DNA from: Brevibacillus laterosporus
Lineage (GTDB): Bacteria; Bacillota; Bacilli; Brevibacillales; Brevibacillaceae
DNA length: 64,000 nt
Assembly: GCF_030489605.1 (NCBI RefSeq)
Contig: NZ_JAUKFY010000019.1
Location: forward strand, 1-64,000
Direction: 5' to 3'
Part shown: positions 51,895 through 61,079 of the stretch, in pieces
How positions within the stretch are numbered: position 1 is the stretch's first letter
Layout: each line of letters starts with the position of its first letter
Program-made: the position numbers and the translations under genes
Notes under the pieces: generated by a model
The model's database searches: none
Seen by the model: only the letters and a program-made list of their open reading frames with translations
Told to the model about the DNA's origin: nothing

Positions 51895-53433
51895 ATGAGC
51901 ATATTAGCGGTTGAAAATGTTACACAGATGTATGGGGGTAACATTATCTTTCAAAATATAAGCTTTCGACTACTTCAAGGAGAGCATGCCGGTCTTGTTG
52001 GCAGCAACGGAGCAGGAAAATCGACTCTCCTTCGCATTTTAGCGGGGGAACTCCTCCCTGATTCAGGGACAGTGAAGTGGCTCTCTCATCTCAAAAAAGG
52101 TTACCTGCAGCAGCATATTGATTTACAGGCTGGCACAACCATTTTGCAGTATTTACAAGGAGCTTTTGCCCATCTGTATGAGATAGAAAAAAAGCTGCTT
52201 CGATTAACAGAGGAAATGTCTGCCCCTAAAAATAACCTGGAACAATTGTTAGCTCGCTATGGTGAGTTGCAAAGTATTCTGGATCTCTCTGACTTTTATC
52301 AGACAGAAGCCAAAATAGAAGAAATTGCTTCTGGACTAGGTATTTATGAGCTTGGTATGGATCGCGATGTGCAAACGCTCAGCGGCGGTCAACGCACAAA
52401 GCTATTGCTAGGAAAGCTTTTATTAGAAGAGCCCCATGCTTTGTTACTGGATGAGCCAACAAACTATCTTGATGACGCACATATAGCATGGCTTATCAAT
52501 TATTTAAAAAGCTATAAGCATGCCTATCTTGTGGTCTCACATGATCAGAGGTTCCTCAACGAAATCACAACTGCCATCTATCATTTAGAGCATCAGACGA
52601 TCAAACGATATACAGGTAACTATGATTTTTTTCTAACAAGCTATGCCCAAAATAAACAGCAATTACAAGATGCATATGAACGGCAACAAAAGGAAATATC
52701 CAGGCTAGAGAATTTTATTGAAAAAAATCGTGTTCGCAAGGCTAAACAAGCAAAGAGTCGTGAAAAGGCATTAGAAAAAATAGCTCGTCTGAAGAAACCG
52801 ACCTCAACAGCGCAGCCGCGCTTTATGTTTCACATTCATTCGGAGCCAGTCAGTCAGATTTTAGAAGCGCGCAATTTACAAATCGGCTATACAGAACCTT
52901 TATTGGGACCAATTGATTTACGAGTGACCCGCGGTGAAAAAATCGCAATTGTAGGCTATAACGGTATTGGTAAATCTACCATGCTTCGCACATTACTAGG
53001 GTATCTGCAACCGTTAAGTGGCAGCGTACGAATTGGGGAACGAGTAAAACCAGCATATTTTTCACAAGAAGAATCGGCCTCGAATCAAACACCACTTGAG
53101 CAAGTATGGTCATTACGGCCTGATTTAACACAAAAGGAAATAAGACAGGAGCTAGCAAGATCCGGTCTTAGTGAACAGCATATTCGGCAAAAGGTCTGCT
53201 CATTGAGCGGTGGGGAACAAGCGAAGGTCAGATTATGCGGGCTCATGCTAACAAACAGCAACGTACTCGTCTTAGATGAACCGACGAATCATTTGGATAC
53301 CGGGGCAAAAGAAGCTTTTAAAGAGGCACTCAAACAATATAAGGGTACAATACTGCTAGTTTCTCATGAGCCTGCGTTTTATGAAGATTGGGTTACGCAA
53401 ATCTGGCAAGTACAGAATTGGTTCCAATCGTAA
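51895..53433 (+). CDS. ABC-F family ATPase
   Basis: 512 residues. Two ABC domains: Walker A GSNGAGKST (near 36) and GYNGIGKST (near 360), signatures LSGGQRTK and LSGGEQAK, Walker B LLLDEPTNYLDD and LVLDEPTNHLD. The linker (about 240-310, RQQKEISRLENFIEKNRVRKAKQAKSREKALEK) is charged and of moderate length. No membrane domain. ABC-F proteins bind the ribosomal E site; some give antibiotic resistance. The leader ORF and attenuator favour inducible ribosome protection. ATG 51895 follows AAGGAGAG. Confidence 0.85.
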   Translation: MSILAVENVTQMYGGNIIFQNISFRLLQGEHAGLVGSNGAGKSTLLRILAGELLPDSGTVKWLSHLKKGYLQQHIDLQAGTTILQYLQGAFAHLYEIEKKLLRLTEEMSAPKNNLEQLLARYGELQSILDLSDFYQTEAKIEEIASGLGIYELGMDRDVQTLSGGQRTKLLLGKLLLEEPHALLLDEPTNYLDDAHIAWLINYLKSYKHAYLVVSHDQRFLNEITTAIYHLEHQTIKRYTGNYDFFLTSYAQNKQQLQDAYERQQKEISRLENFIEKNRVRKAKQAKSREKALEKIARLKKPTSTAQPRFMFHIHSEPVSQILEARNLQIGYTEPLLGPIDLRVTRGEKIAIVGYNGIGKSTMLRTLLGYLQPLSGSVRIGERVKPAYFSQEESASNQTPLEQVWSLRPDLTQKEIRQELARSGLSEQHIRQKVCSLSGGEQAKVRLCGLMLTNSNVLVLDEPTNHLDTGAKEAFKEALKQYKGTILLVSHEPAFYEDWVTQIWQVQNWFQS

Positions 53434-53478
53434 AAAAAGGTTTCAACGGGAGTGTACGCTCCGTTGAAACCTTTCATA
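53434..53478. terminator. ABC-F gene terminator
   Basis: AAAGGTTTCAACGGGAG pairs with CTCCGTTGAAACCTTT (one bulge), the strongest hairpin in this part. Confidence 0.85.
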
Positions 53479-53509
53479 TTTTCAGGCTGAAGATTGCCAA
53501 TTATTTGAC

Positions 53510-53651
53510 TTAGATCATTACACGCAACTTTTGCTTCGCTCCATGAGGTAAACGTTCATACCACATTAACGGCTGAAGAAGATACGGCACTGAGATTAGT
53601 TGCTATGTCACATCTTCAAATGGCAAAATTTTAACTTCGTTTGGGCCTTCC
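53510..53651 (-). pseudogene. Possible gene remnant
   Basis: On the minus strand one frame reads EVKILPFEDVT, stop, QLISVPYLLQPLMWYERLPH, GAKQKLRVMI, stop. The protein-like composition with one internal TAG suggests a decayed ORF. No family recognised; chance is possible. Confidence 0.25.
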
Positions 53652-53653
53652 CG

Positions 53654-54925
53654 TTAGGAATTACTCTCCGCTCCCCCTTCTTGCTCTACTAATGTCTCGC
53701 TGGTATCTGCTTGTTTTTGCAACTGCATTTTAAATAAAGGAATTACTACACAGACCGCTATTATGAATAATAATCCGGAAATTTGATAGCTTGCTTGTAA
53801 AGAAACGGTCTCTTTAACCACCCCTGCTATGCTCATTGTTACGACCATCATTCCTGAAAATAAGGGGCTGAGAACTCCGTTTACCCTTCCAACAAATTTT
53901 TGCTCAGACGAAAACAAAATCATGGTATTAATCCCAATTTGAATACAGGGGAAAAATAGCCCGTTTACAAATTGAAAGATCAACACGATCCAAAAGCTTT
54001 GCGTAAGGCTAATACCAAATACGGAAAATGCACTGCTCAAAAGCCCCAATGCCAACAGTTTTTGTGGTGAGATTTTTTTGGAAAGGCTCATTACCACTGC
54101 CCCTCCAAGGAGCATAGCTGCCCCCGTCGTTGTGAACAACCATTGCAAGTTCTCTTTCGGTAATCCTAATTGTTCTACAACTACAAAAATACCTAATGGC
54201 TGGATAAGACCTACAGCCAGACCCACTCCTATGAAACACATACTTAACCGGCGTAAGACAAATTTAGACCATACATACCGTAAGCCATCCCCCATTTCTT
54301 GGAGCAGGCTTGTTTGACCATGGTTCTGTTCTGGCCGCTGATCTTTTGGCAATTGATACAGGACTGCTGCCGATAATAAAAATGCAATCCCTGTTACGCC
54401 AATAGAAATTGTAATGCCGAAGCTTTGGTATATCATTGTTCCAATCGCTGGACCAAGAATCATAAAAATTGCTATCAGAGTTTGAAACATAGCCATTCCA
54501 GCCTGCAGTTGTTCAGCCGGTACATGCTGTTTAAACAGCTTCATGGCAGACGGCTGTGAGAATTGCGATAAAATCGCAGAAAACAATGTAACGAAAAAAA
54601 TAGCCTTCCACGATCCAAACATCAGCGTTCCCAATACACAAAACACAGAAATGGCACTTAATATGTCGCACCATACCATTGTCCGCTTTGGTCTCCAGCG
54701 GTCAGCAAATGTCCCGCCAATAAATGAAAAAATAAAGATGGGGGCAAACTCTGCCACTGATATCAAAGAGACGACATACGGGTCATTATTTGTAATCTCC
54801 ATGACGTAGAGAAGTACAGCAAAATTACGAACCCATGTACCAATCTGCAGAAAAATCCCTGATAAAAGAATAACGCGTATAAACGTATGTGAAAAAATAT
54901 GCGGTTGTTTTATTGTTTCCACCAT
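53654..54925 (-). CDS. MFS transporter (MFS_3, EntS-like)
   Basis: About 423 residues, 12 spans. It has NNDPYVVSLISVAEFAPIFIFSFIGGTFADRWRPKRTMVWCD (motif A region) near residue 40, AGMAMFQTLIAIFMILGPAIGTMIYQ near 150, and an acidic C-terminal tail. This branch includes siderophore and macrolide exporters. GGGGGAAAC lies right before ATG 54925. Possible link to the ABC-F gene as an antibiotic-response neighbourhood is inference. Confidence 0.82.
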   Translation of the reverse strand: MVETIKQPHIFSHTFIRVILLSGIFLQIGTWVRNFAVLLYVMEITNNDPYVVSLISVAEFAPIFIFSFIGGTFADRWRPKRTMVWCDILSAISVFCVLGTLMFGSWKAIFFVTLFSAILSQFSQPSAMKLFKQHVPAEQLQAGMAMFQTLIAIFMILGPAIGTMIYQSFGITISIGVTGIAFLLSAAVLYQLPKDQRPEQNHGQTSLLQEMGDGLRYVWSKFVLRRLSMCFIGVGLAVGLIQPLGIFVVVEQLGLPKENLQWLFTTTGAAMLLGGAVVMSLSKKISPQKLLALGLLSSAFSVFGISLTQSFWIVLIFQFVNGLFFPCIQIGINTMILFSSEQKFVGRVNGVLSPLFSGMMVVTMSIAGVVKETVSLQASYQISGLLFIIAVCVVIPLFKMQLQKQADTSETLVEQEGGAESNS

Positions 54926-55116
54926 GTTTCCCCCTATTTTTGAAAAAAGAAAGAGATAGTCACAGGTTACTATCTCCATTCTCCCCTGTTGAAAATTTTT
55001 ATTCGTAAAAAGCTGGTGGTATAACTACAGAAGACCTTCTCCGCTAAAAAAACTTCAAGCGAAGACGTACCTATTACTTGGGGGACTCAAATTAGCGAAA
55101 AACTACATTTCAGCTC

Positions 55117-55476
55117 CTATTGAGCTATGCTATGATAACCCGCTTCCCCATAGGGTTGTAGCTTGACTAACCACTTTTCGTACAGCTTGTTTAATTCATC
55201 AGCAGCATCAAAGTATCCCTCTGTCTTTTCCTTTAGCTCCTCTAAAACCTCAAAAATAAAAGCTTCCTCTCCATATTCATTCCATTCCTGCTGAAGCTGC
55301 TTATTTGGATGAGTACCTGTTTTTAATTGAAAGAGCCTACCGTTCATCATCTTTAAATTAGGCGTACTTCCTACAAATATTTTTTGATTGCGGATGTTTT
55401 TAATTTGATATACCCCTCCCACTGGCTTTGTTTCTTTGTATTGGCGTTTTAATTCCGCTTTTCTGCTTGTAGACAT
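55117..55476 (-). CDS. GIY-YIG family protein
   Basis: About 119 residues. A single GIY-YIG-like core: GGVYQIKNIRNQKIFVGSTPNL near 20-40 (GVY...FVG variant of GIY...YIG), LQQEWNEYGEEAFIFEVLEEL. It lacks a DNA-binding extension. Such stand-alone proteins may be nucleases of unknown role; activity is uncertain because the second Tyr is replaced by Phe-Val. ATG 55476 follows AAAGGAAA. Confidence 0.78.
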   Translation of the reverse strand: MSTSRKAELKRQYKETKPVGGVYQIKNIRNQKIFVGSTPNLKMMNGRLFQLKTGTHPNKQLQQEWNEYGEEAFIFEVLEELKEKTEGYFDAADELNKLYEKWLVKLQPYGEAGYHSIAQ

Positions 55477-55800
55477 CAATAATTTTCCTTTCTGTGTAAG
55501 ATATGGCTGACAGAAATGATTCAACTAAAAACAAACATGAATTTTATTTGTTTATATAATAATAGACAATAACTGTTTTTGTCTATAACTAAATGTGATT
55601 ATTGATTTATGTTACCCATTATTTCTTTTCATTCGTCTCCTTTTCATCAGCTTACTGTTGTCATAGCAAGTTTAACCGTCTAATAGCGGGAAAAAACACT
55701 TTGCTTCTCCCTCTATTGGTAAATTTCGTTTTCTCCTTGCCTACAGAGGAGCTATAATGGTGTGGATGGACATATCACCTAATGGAACAGGAGGTAGCAT
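55477..55800. other. Intergenic upstream of fhs
   Basis: 324 nt, AT-rich. A TATAAT at 55753-55758 is the likely -10 of fhs with a poor -35. No folate or other riboswitch seen. Confidence 0.5.
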
Positions 55801-57432
55801 ATGAAGCCGATTGTAGAAGTTGCAAATCACGTAGGTATTACGGAGGATGATCTGGAGCTGTATGGGAAATACAAGGCTAAGCTATCATTAGATGCATGGG
55901 AAAAACGAAAGGATCAACCAGATGGAAAATTAGTGTTAGTGACTGCCATGAATCCTACACCAGCTGGAGAAGGCAAAACACTGACAACTATTGGACTCTC
56001 TCAGGCACTAAACCATATTGGCAAAAAAACAATAGCCGCCTTACGCGAGCCTTCGCTAGGTCCATGCATGGGGATGAAAGGCGGAGCTACAGGCAGCGGC
56101 AATGCTCAAATACTGCCAGCAGAAGAAATCAATCTACATTTTACAGGCGATATTCATGCCATTACAGCAGCGCACAATTTATTATCTGCCCTTATTGATA
56201 ATCACCTTTTTCAACATAATTCTCTACGACTTAATCCAAGCAAAATCGTCTGGAAACGAGCACTTGATATGAACGATCGTTCACTTCGCCATATTGTAGT
56301 TGGATTAGGCGATACGAATGGCGTAGTTCGTGAAGACGGCTTCATGATCACTACAGCATCAGAGATCATGGCCATCCTTTGCTTAAGCGAAAGTTTGGAA
56401 GATTTAAAAGAACGTCTGGGTCAGATTATCATCGGTTATGACCTGGATGATAAGCCGGTAACAGCTAAGCAATTAGAAGCTATCGATGCTATGACTGTTC
56501 TGTTAAAAGAAGCAATCAAGCCTAACTTCGTGCAAACCACCGAAGGAACTCCTGTCATTGTGCACGGTGGACCTTTTGCCAATATCGCTCACGGCTGCAG
56601 CAGTGTAATTGGTACCAAACTTGCTCTAAAGCTAGCCGATTATGTAGTTACTGAAGCTGGATTTGGCGCTGATCTTGGTGCTGAAAAATTCTTTGATATC
56701 AAATGCAGGAAAGCGGGCCTCACACCTCAGGCTGCTGTACTAGTCATTACTGTAAAAGCAATTAAATATAACGGAGGTATAACAAAAGACGAGCTGCAAA
56801 AGGCCAACCTGCCTGCTTTGGAAGCCGGTTTTGCTAACGTGCAGCGTCACATCGAGAACTTACAAAAATTTGGTGTGCCTGTGGTAGCAGCAATTAATCA
56901 TTTTGCGACAGATTTTCCTGAAGAGGTCGCTTTTGTCAAAAAGAAATGTCAGGCTCTCGGTATCGAAGTGGCAGTATCAAATGTGTGGGCAGATGGTGGT
57001 GCTGGCGGTGTGGAACTTGCTGAGAAGCTAGTTAGTGTACTGGAGGAAGCTCCTTCTCACTATAAGCCACTGTATGACTTAAACAAACCCATAACAGATA
57101 AAATCAAAACGATTGTGACAGAAATCTATCGCGGCTCTGATGTTTCCTTCTCACCAGCAGCCATGAAAACGTTACGTAAAATTGAAGAGTTAGGGTTGTC
57201 AGACTTGCCTGTTTGTATGGCTAAAACACCTTATTCCTTCTCAGATCAAGCCAGTTTATTAGGAGCTCCTGCAGATTTCGTAGTAAATGTAAGTGAAATT
57301 CGACTCTCGGCCGGCGCCGGATTTATCGTGGTTCTCACGGGAAATGTGTTGACCATGCCAGGACTGCCAAAAGTACCTGCTGCTCAGCATATTCGCTTAG
57401 ATAAGAATGGACAAGTAACAGGATTAATGTAG
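55801..57432 (+). CDS. fhs: Formate-tetrahydrofolate ligase
   Basis: 543 residues, close to the usual 555. The P-loop-like TPAGEGKTLTTIGL near 53-66, EPSLGPCMGMKGGATGSG near 80, and VHGGPFANIAHGCSSV near 252 are Fhs signatures. It makes 10-formyl-THF from formate, ATP and THF for purine and fMet synthesis. An AGGAGG site is 7 nt before ATG. Monocistronic. Confidence 0.95.
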   Translation: MKPIVEVANHVGITEDDLELYGKYKAKLSLDAWEKRKDQPDGKLVLVTAMNPTPAGEGKTLTTIGLSQALNHIGKKTIAALREPSLGPCMGMKGGATGSGNAQILPAEEINLHFTGDIHAITAAHNLLSALIDNHLFQHNSLRLNPSKIVWKRALDMNDRSLRHIVVGLGDTNGVVREDGFMITTASEIMAILCLSESLEDLKERLGQIIIGYDLDDKPVTAKQLEAIDAMTVLLKEAIKPNFVQTTEGTPVIVHGGPFANIAHGCSSVIGTKLALKLADYVVTEAGFGADLGAEKFFDIKCRKAGLTPQAAVLVITVKAIKYNGGITKDELQKANLPALEAGFANVQRHIENLQKFGVPVVAAINHFATDFPEEVAFVKKKCQALGIEVAVSNVWADGGAGGVELAEKLVSVLEEAPSHYKPLYDLNKPITDKIKTIVTEIYRGSDVSFSPAAMKTLRKIEELGLSDLPVCMAKTPYSFSDQASLLGAPADFVVNVSEIRLSAGAGFIVVLTGNVLTMPGLPKVPAAQHIRLDKNGQVTGLM

Positions 57433-57440
57433 GTATGCAC

Positions 57441-57494
57441 TCCCCCCTTTAAGTACGATAAGGATAGCTTATCTAGTTATGTAAAGGGGGATTT
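57441..57494 (+). terminator. Probable fhs terminator
   Basis: TCCCCCCTTTA pairs with AAAGGGGGA, with inner GATAAG/CTTATC, followed by TTTTCC. Large loop; moderate confidence. Confidence 0.5.
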
Positions 57495-57538
57495 TCCTGT
57501 AAAAAAATCAAGAGCAACCTGATCTGATATTGAGACAA

Positions 57539-58129
57539 TCATTTTCCGAAAATATCCTTTAGCTTCGACTTTGCTTCTTCAAATTTTTGTGAATGTATCA
57601 CATTGGTGTCTCCCTCCTGTTGATCTTGATGAGTCATAATAATATCCAAAACACAAGAATAAATGGTAAGCTCATCAGGAGTTAAATTATTGATACCGTA
57701 TCTACCTATATAATCAAGAATAAATTGTGATTCCTCAGAGTTTGTGCCGGTATTGTAGCTGATCTTTCTATCTAGCATATTGTAAATAGCTATCGATTCA
57801 TCCCAAAATAACCGACCTACACCAGCTGGCTTACTTGTAACATTTGCAGGCATGGTAAAATTAACCGCAAAAATTACAGCTCCTCCTATCACTCCCAAAA
57901 TGAGAAGGAAAATAAGACACCCCATCACTGGCGGCATTTTCAGCCGTTTTCCGCAATGCGGACAAATCTCAGCCTTTACTGCAATCTGCTTTTGGCAAAC
58001 CTTACAGCTAGTAAGCAGCTGTTTCTCTGCTGCCTTATGTAATTGATTTTGTCTGACAATCAAAAAAACAAGCAAGCCAATAAGTACAATAAAAACGGCT
58101 ATAAATCCCATGATTACAGCAGTAGACAA
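57539..58129 (-). CDS. Membrane protein with zinc ribbon, unknown
   Basis: About 196 residues. TM1 near 7-27, a zinc ribbon SCKVCQKQ..CPHCGKRL near 42-62, TM2 near 70-92, then an extracytoplasmic soluble domain with IAIYNMLDRKI and FILDYIGRYGINNL. GGAG lies ahead of a TTG at 58129; a GTG at 58138 is an alternative. No family recognised. Confidence 0.65.
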   Translation of the reverse strand: MSTAVIMGFIAVFIVLIGLLVFLIVRQNQLHKAAEKQLLTSCKVCQKQIAVKAEICPHCGKRLKMPPVMGCLIFLLILGVIGGAVIFAVNFTMPANVTSKPAGVGRLFWDESIAIYNMLDRKISYNTGTNSEESQFILDYIGRYGINNLTPDELTIYSCVLDIIMTHQDQQEGDTNVIHSQKFEEAKSKLKDIFGK

Positions 58130-58591
58130 GCATAGCACTCCATTCGCAATAAGATGTCAAGATTGGCAAACAGTATTTTTCTCTCTTACTCTAGCTGGCT
58201 GAAGCTATTAGCTTAGCAATAAAATATCGTTTCCTGCTCTCGCTTCATTTTTACTGGATAGGAATACGATCAAGATTTATTAAAAAAGATTATACATTTA
58301 TTCTCTATATTCACAAAAATATGTATAAACAAGAAAATTATATCATGTCAGGTTAGGAGTTTCACTATTGCTTGTTATAATTCATCATACAGAACTTTAG
58401 GAAAATATCCGATTAAATCAGTTGGGCTTAGTTATGCCTCTTAATAAAGGAACATATAGTTTAAAGAAATATAAGGTTAGAAGGGTGCTAAACCTCTTTT
58501 TTACCTAGTGGATGAAAGCGACAAAGACCGGTCAATCCGTCACTCTTACTTATCTAGGAAAAAAAGAAGCAAAATAGCAACCACTCCGATA

Positions 58592-58711
58592 CTATTCTTG
58601 TTTCACACGTCTTGATAATGTGTGTTGTCCTGTTAACACACCAATTAATAAGATAGAACTTCCGATCAATACAGATTCCATCGTATCTTCGCCAAATTGG
58701 GGTTCAATCAT
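58592..58711 (-). pseudogene. Possible gene fragment
   Basis: Encodes MIEPQFGEDTMESVLIGSSI and LLIGVLTGQHTLSRRVKQE, one membrane-helix-like stretch followed by a basic end. Protein-like upstream reading (FLQSLKRRIRETT) continues to a stop. It has no SD. It looks like the C-terminus of a decayed membrane protein. Confidence 0.3.
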
Positions 58712-58864
58712 TGTTGTTTCACGAATACGACGCTTTAAGCTTTGAAGAAATTAAGGATAAATTAATTCTGCTGCAGCTAAAGTCCTTGAATTGACGACAG
58801 TAATTCTAGTGGAGCCCGCCAATAAAAACACGTATTTTATAAGTTAAACAATTTTTGCATAGAA

Positions 58865-58903
58865 AAAGCCGATTTCCTGTATGTATAAGGAAGCATCGGC
58901 TTT
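58865..58903. terminator. Strong hairpin/terminator
   Basis: AAAGCCGAT-TCCT pairs with AGGA-ATCGGCTTT with a small bulge; T-runs on both sides. Confidence 0.65.
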
Positions 58904-59036
58904 ACTCTTTTTTGGACAAAAGGCATACCCTCTTCCTGATTCAATCGCAAAAGGTTTCCTCTGTATCCAATAACAAGCTATGTTATCATAAAGACCTAGA
59001 CCAAGATAGGAGTATAGATAAAAGGAGATCACGCAG

Positions 59037-59945
59037 ATGAAACCGATGTATGTCGCTCTATTACTTTTTACAAGCTTTCTGTGGAGTGGCAATTTTGTAG
59101 TGGGTAAGTTTTTGGTCAATCATGCATCCTCCATGACCTTAACCAATCTACGTTATATGATTGCCGTTATTGTATTAATTCCTGTAGTCTACCTGGCAGA
59201 AAAACGCCTCCTACCGCCTCGCAGGGCGATTTTACCGCTCATCCTGATGGGAGCTACTGGCGTGGTCTTATTTAATTTATTTATGTTCTGGGCCCTAGAA
59301 CGTACTGCTGCAACAAATGTCGGCTTACTCTCTACACTTAACCCTATCTCAATTGCTATCTTTTCTTTTCTTTTATTAAGGGAGAAAATGAAGGCTTTGC
59401 AGATTGGCTCAATGATTCTGTGTTTTGCAGGGGTTCTACTGGTGCTATCTAAAGGAGAATGGCATGCCTTGTTGTCACTCCGCTTTAATTCTGGAGATCT
59501 TTTGATGCTAGCCGCTGTAGCTACCTGGGGGCTCTATTCCGTAGCGGGGAGATGGGCTATGCGCGATGTTTCTGCACTAATGTCCACTTTGTATTCTGGA
59601 TTCTTCGGGGTCTTGATGCTGTTGCCCTTCAATATCAGCAGCTTTACAATCACTAATCTTAATGCTGAGTTTATTTGGGGCACATTGTATATCAGTGTAT
59701 TTGCGACTGTTATTAGCATGGTGCTTTGGAACATGGGGGTTAAGCAGCTTGGCGGGACCGCGGCAGGGATGTTTCTGAACTTTAATCCCATTTTTACGGC
59801 GTTATTAGCCTTGTTGCTGCTAAATGAGCAGATGACCTGGACTCAGGTGTACGGGAGTTTAATTGTCATTTTAGGATGTTTTTTCTTCACACGCTTTCAA
59901 AATATTTCCTTATCTTTAAAAAAGCTTACCAAATCTGAAAGGTAA
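59037..59945 (+). CDS. DMT-superfamily transporter (EamA)
   Basis: 302 residues, ten spans in two EamA repeats (about 5-135 and 150-285). LLFTSFLWSGNFVVGKFLVN opens the first repeat and VATWGLYSVAGRWAMRD the second. EamA proteins export amino acids or metabolites, or import sugars; substrate unknown. AAAAGGAG lies before ATG. Followed by a terminator. Confidence 0.87.
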   Translation: MKPMYVALLLFTSFLWSGNFVVGKFLVNHASSMTLTNLRYMIAVIVLIPVVYLAEKRLLPPRRAILPLILMGATGVVLFNLFMFWALERTAATNVGLLSTLNPISIAIFSFLLLREKMKALQIGSMILCFAGVLLVLSKGEWHALLSLRFNSGDLLMLAAVATWGLYSVAGRWAMRDVSALMSTLYSGFFGVLMLLPFNISSFTITNLNAEFIWGTLYISVFATVISMVLWNMGVKQLGGTAAGMFLNFNPIFTALLALLLLNEQMTWTQVYGSLIVILGCFFFTRFQNISLSLKKLTKSER

Positions 59946-59986
59946 TCTCATAATACTGCATAGATCGTTGTCAGTAATCATATGCT

Positions 59987-60028
59987 TAAAAGACCTCCCC
60001 AGTTTTACAAAAGGGAGGTCTTTTTTTA
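59987..60028. terminator. DMT gene terminator
   Basis: AAAGACCTCCC pairs with GGGAGGTCTTT, followed by TTTT. Confidence 0.85.
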
Positions 60029-60173
60029 CCTTGTCACTTATGATTAACGTAGAAGTAAACAATACAACCAAATATCCAGCGCATACCTAGTCTTCCCTAT
60101 TTCACTGTTTAAGGATCAATCATGATCTTACATTACAATACGCTTGCTACACTTGAAACTAATACCGGTACCA

Positions 60174-60896
60174 TTATCGCTGTTGGTAAATCTGTTCATT
60201 ATCCACCAGCGATAACGCAAAATCAACTGCTTTTTCCGCGTGTATCCGTGTGGTATCAAATAATGGAACAGCCGCATCCTCTGAAGCCACTAACAAGGTA
60301 ATTTCCGTACACCCAAGGATAATTCCCTCTGCTCCGGCTTTCACTAAGGAATCCATAATGTCCCGATAAGCTTGACGTGATGTGCTGGTAATGATCCCTT
60401 TGCAAAGCTCGTCAAAAATCACCTGATGAACAACATCTCGCTCTTTCTCCTCTGGTACAATAATCTCGATGCCGTGGTCTTTCATCTTTTCAATAAAAAA
60501 GTCCTGCTCCATCGTAAACTTCGTACCCAGCAATCCTATTTTTCGCAGCTTTTGTTCCCGAATCTTTTCTGCTGTGGCATCTGCGATATGTATAAAGGGG
60601 ATGGTAATGTGGCCAGAAATTTGTTTGGCAATTTTATGCATGGTATTGGTGCAAACTAGCAGACATTCTGCCCCAGCCTTCTCGAGATGCTGTGCTGCTT
60701 GACCTAATATAGCCGCAGCATCGTCCCAACGTCCTTCTTTTTGACACTGAACAATCTCTTCAAAATTAACAGAGTATACAAAACACTTTGCGGATGCAAG
60801 AGCTCCGACTCGTTGATTAACCATCTGGTTGATATGCTTATAGTATTCAGTAGTAGATTCCCAGCTCATACCGCCTAACAGACCGATTGTTTTCAT
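60174..60896 (-). CDS. Aspartate/glutamate racemase family protein
   Basis: 240 residues. GLLGGMSWESTTEYYKHIN at the N-terminus, the first catalytic Cys in LLVCTNTMHK near 83, the second in ILGCTEITLL near 195. Two-Cys PLP-independent racemases of this type (RacX, YgeA) act on Asp, Glu or other amino acids. D-amino acids for wall or peptide synthesis are possible products. Monocistronic. Confidence 0.9.
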   Translation of the reverse strand: MKTIGLLGGMSWESTTEYYKHINQMVNQRVGALASAKCFVYSVNFEEIVQCQKEGRWDDAAAILGQAAQHLEKAGAECLLVCTNTMHKIAKQISGHITIPFIHIADATAEKIREQKLRKIGLLGTKFTMEQDFFIEKMKDHGIEIIVPEEKERDVVHQVIFDELCKGIITSTSRQAYRDIMDSLVKAGAEGIILGCTEITLLVASEDAAVPLFDTTRIHAEKAVDFALSLVDNEQIYQQR

Positions 60897-61021
60897 GCTG
60901 TATTCTCCTTCTTCCCTGTTTTTGATAGATTTTTACAAGTCTATCATGAAGCCGTGGGGATGACAAGATAATAAGACAGCACACAAGCATGATCAGCACC
61001 AAAACAAGCCCATTTACATAG

Positions 61022-61076
61022 AAAAAAGCAAGATCATGAAAGGCAGGGATCACCTTTTTATTGATCTTGCTTTTTT
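61022..61076 (-). terminator. DHA2 transporter terminator
   Basis: AAAAAAGCAAGATCA pairs with TGATCTTGCTTTTTT around a 24-nt loop, directly after the stop. Confidence 0.75.
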
Positions 61077-61079
61077 AAA

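Larger units (their letters stand above)
58130..59036. other. Long gap with possible remnants
   Basis: About 900 nt without a convincing gene. A 39-codon minus-strand ORF (58592-58711) is described separately. A terminator-like AGGTTAG/CTAAACCT followed by CTTTTTT lies near 58472-58503, and a strong hairpin lies at 58865-58903. Confidence 0.45.
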
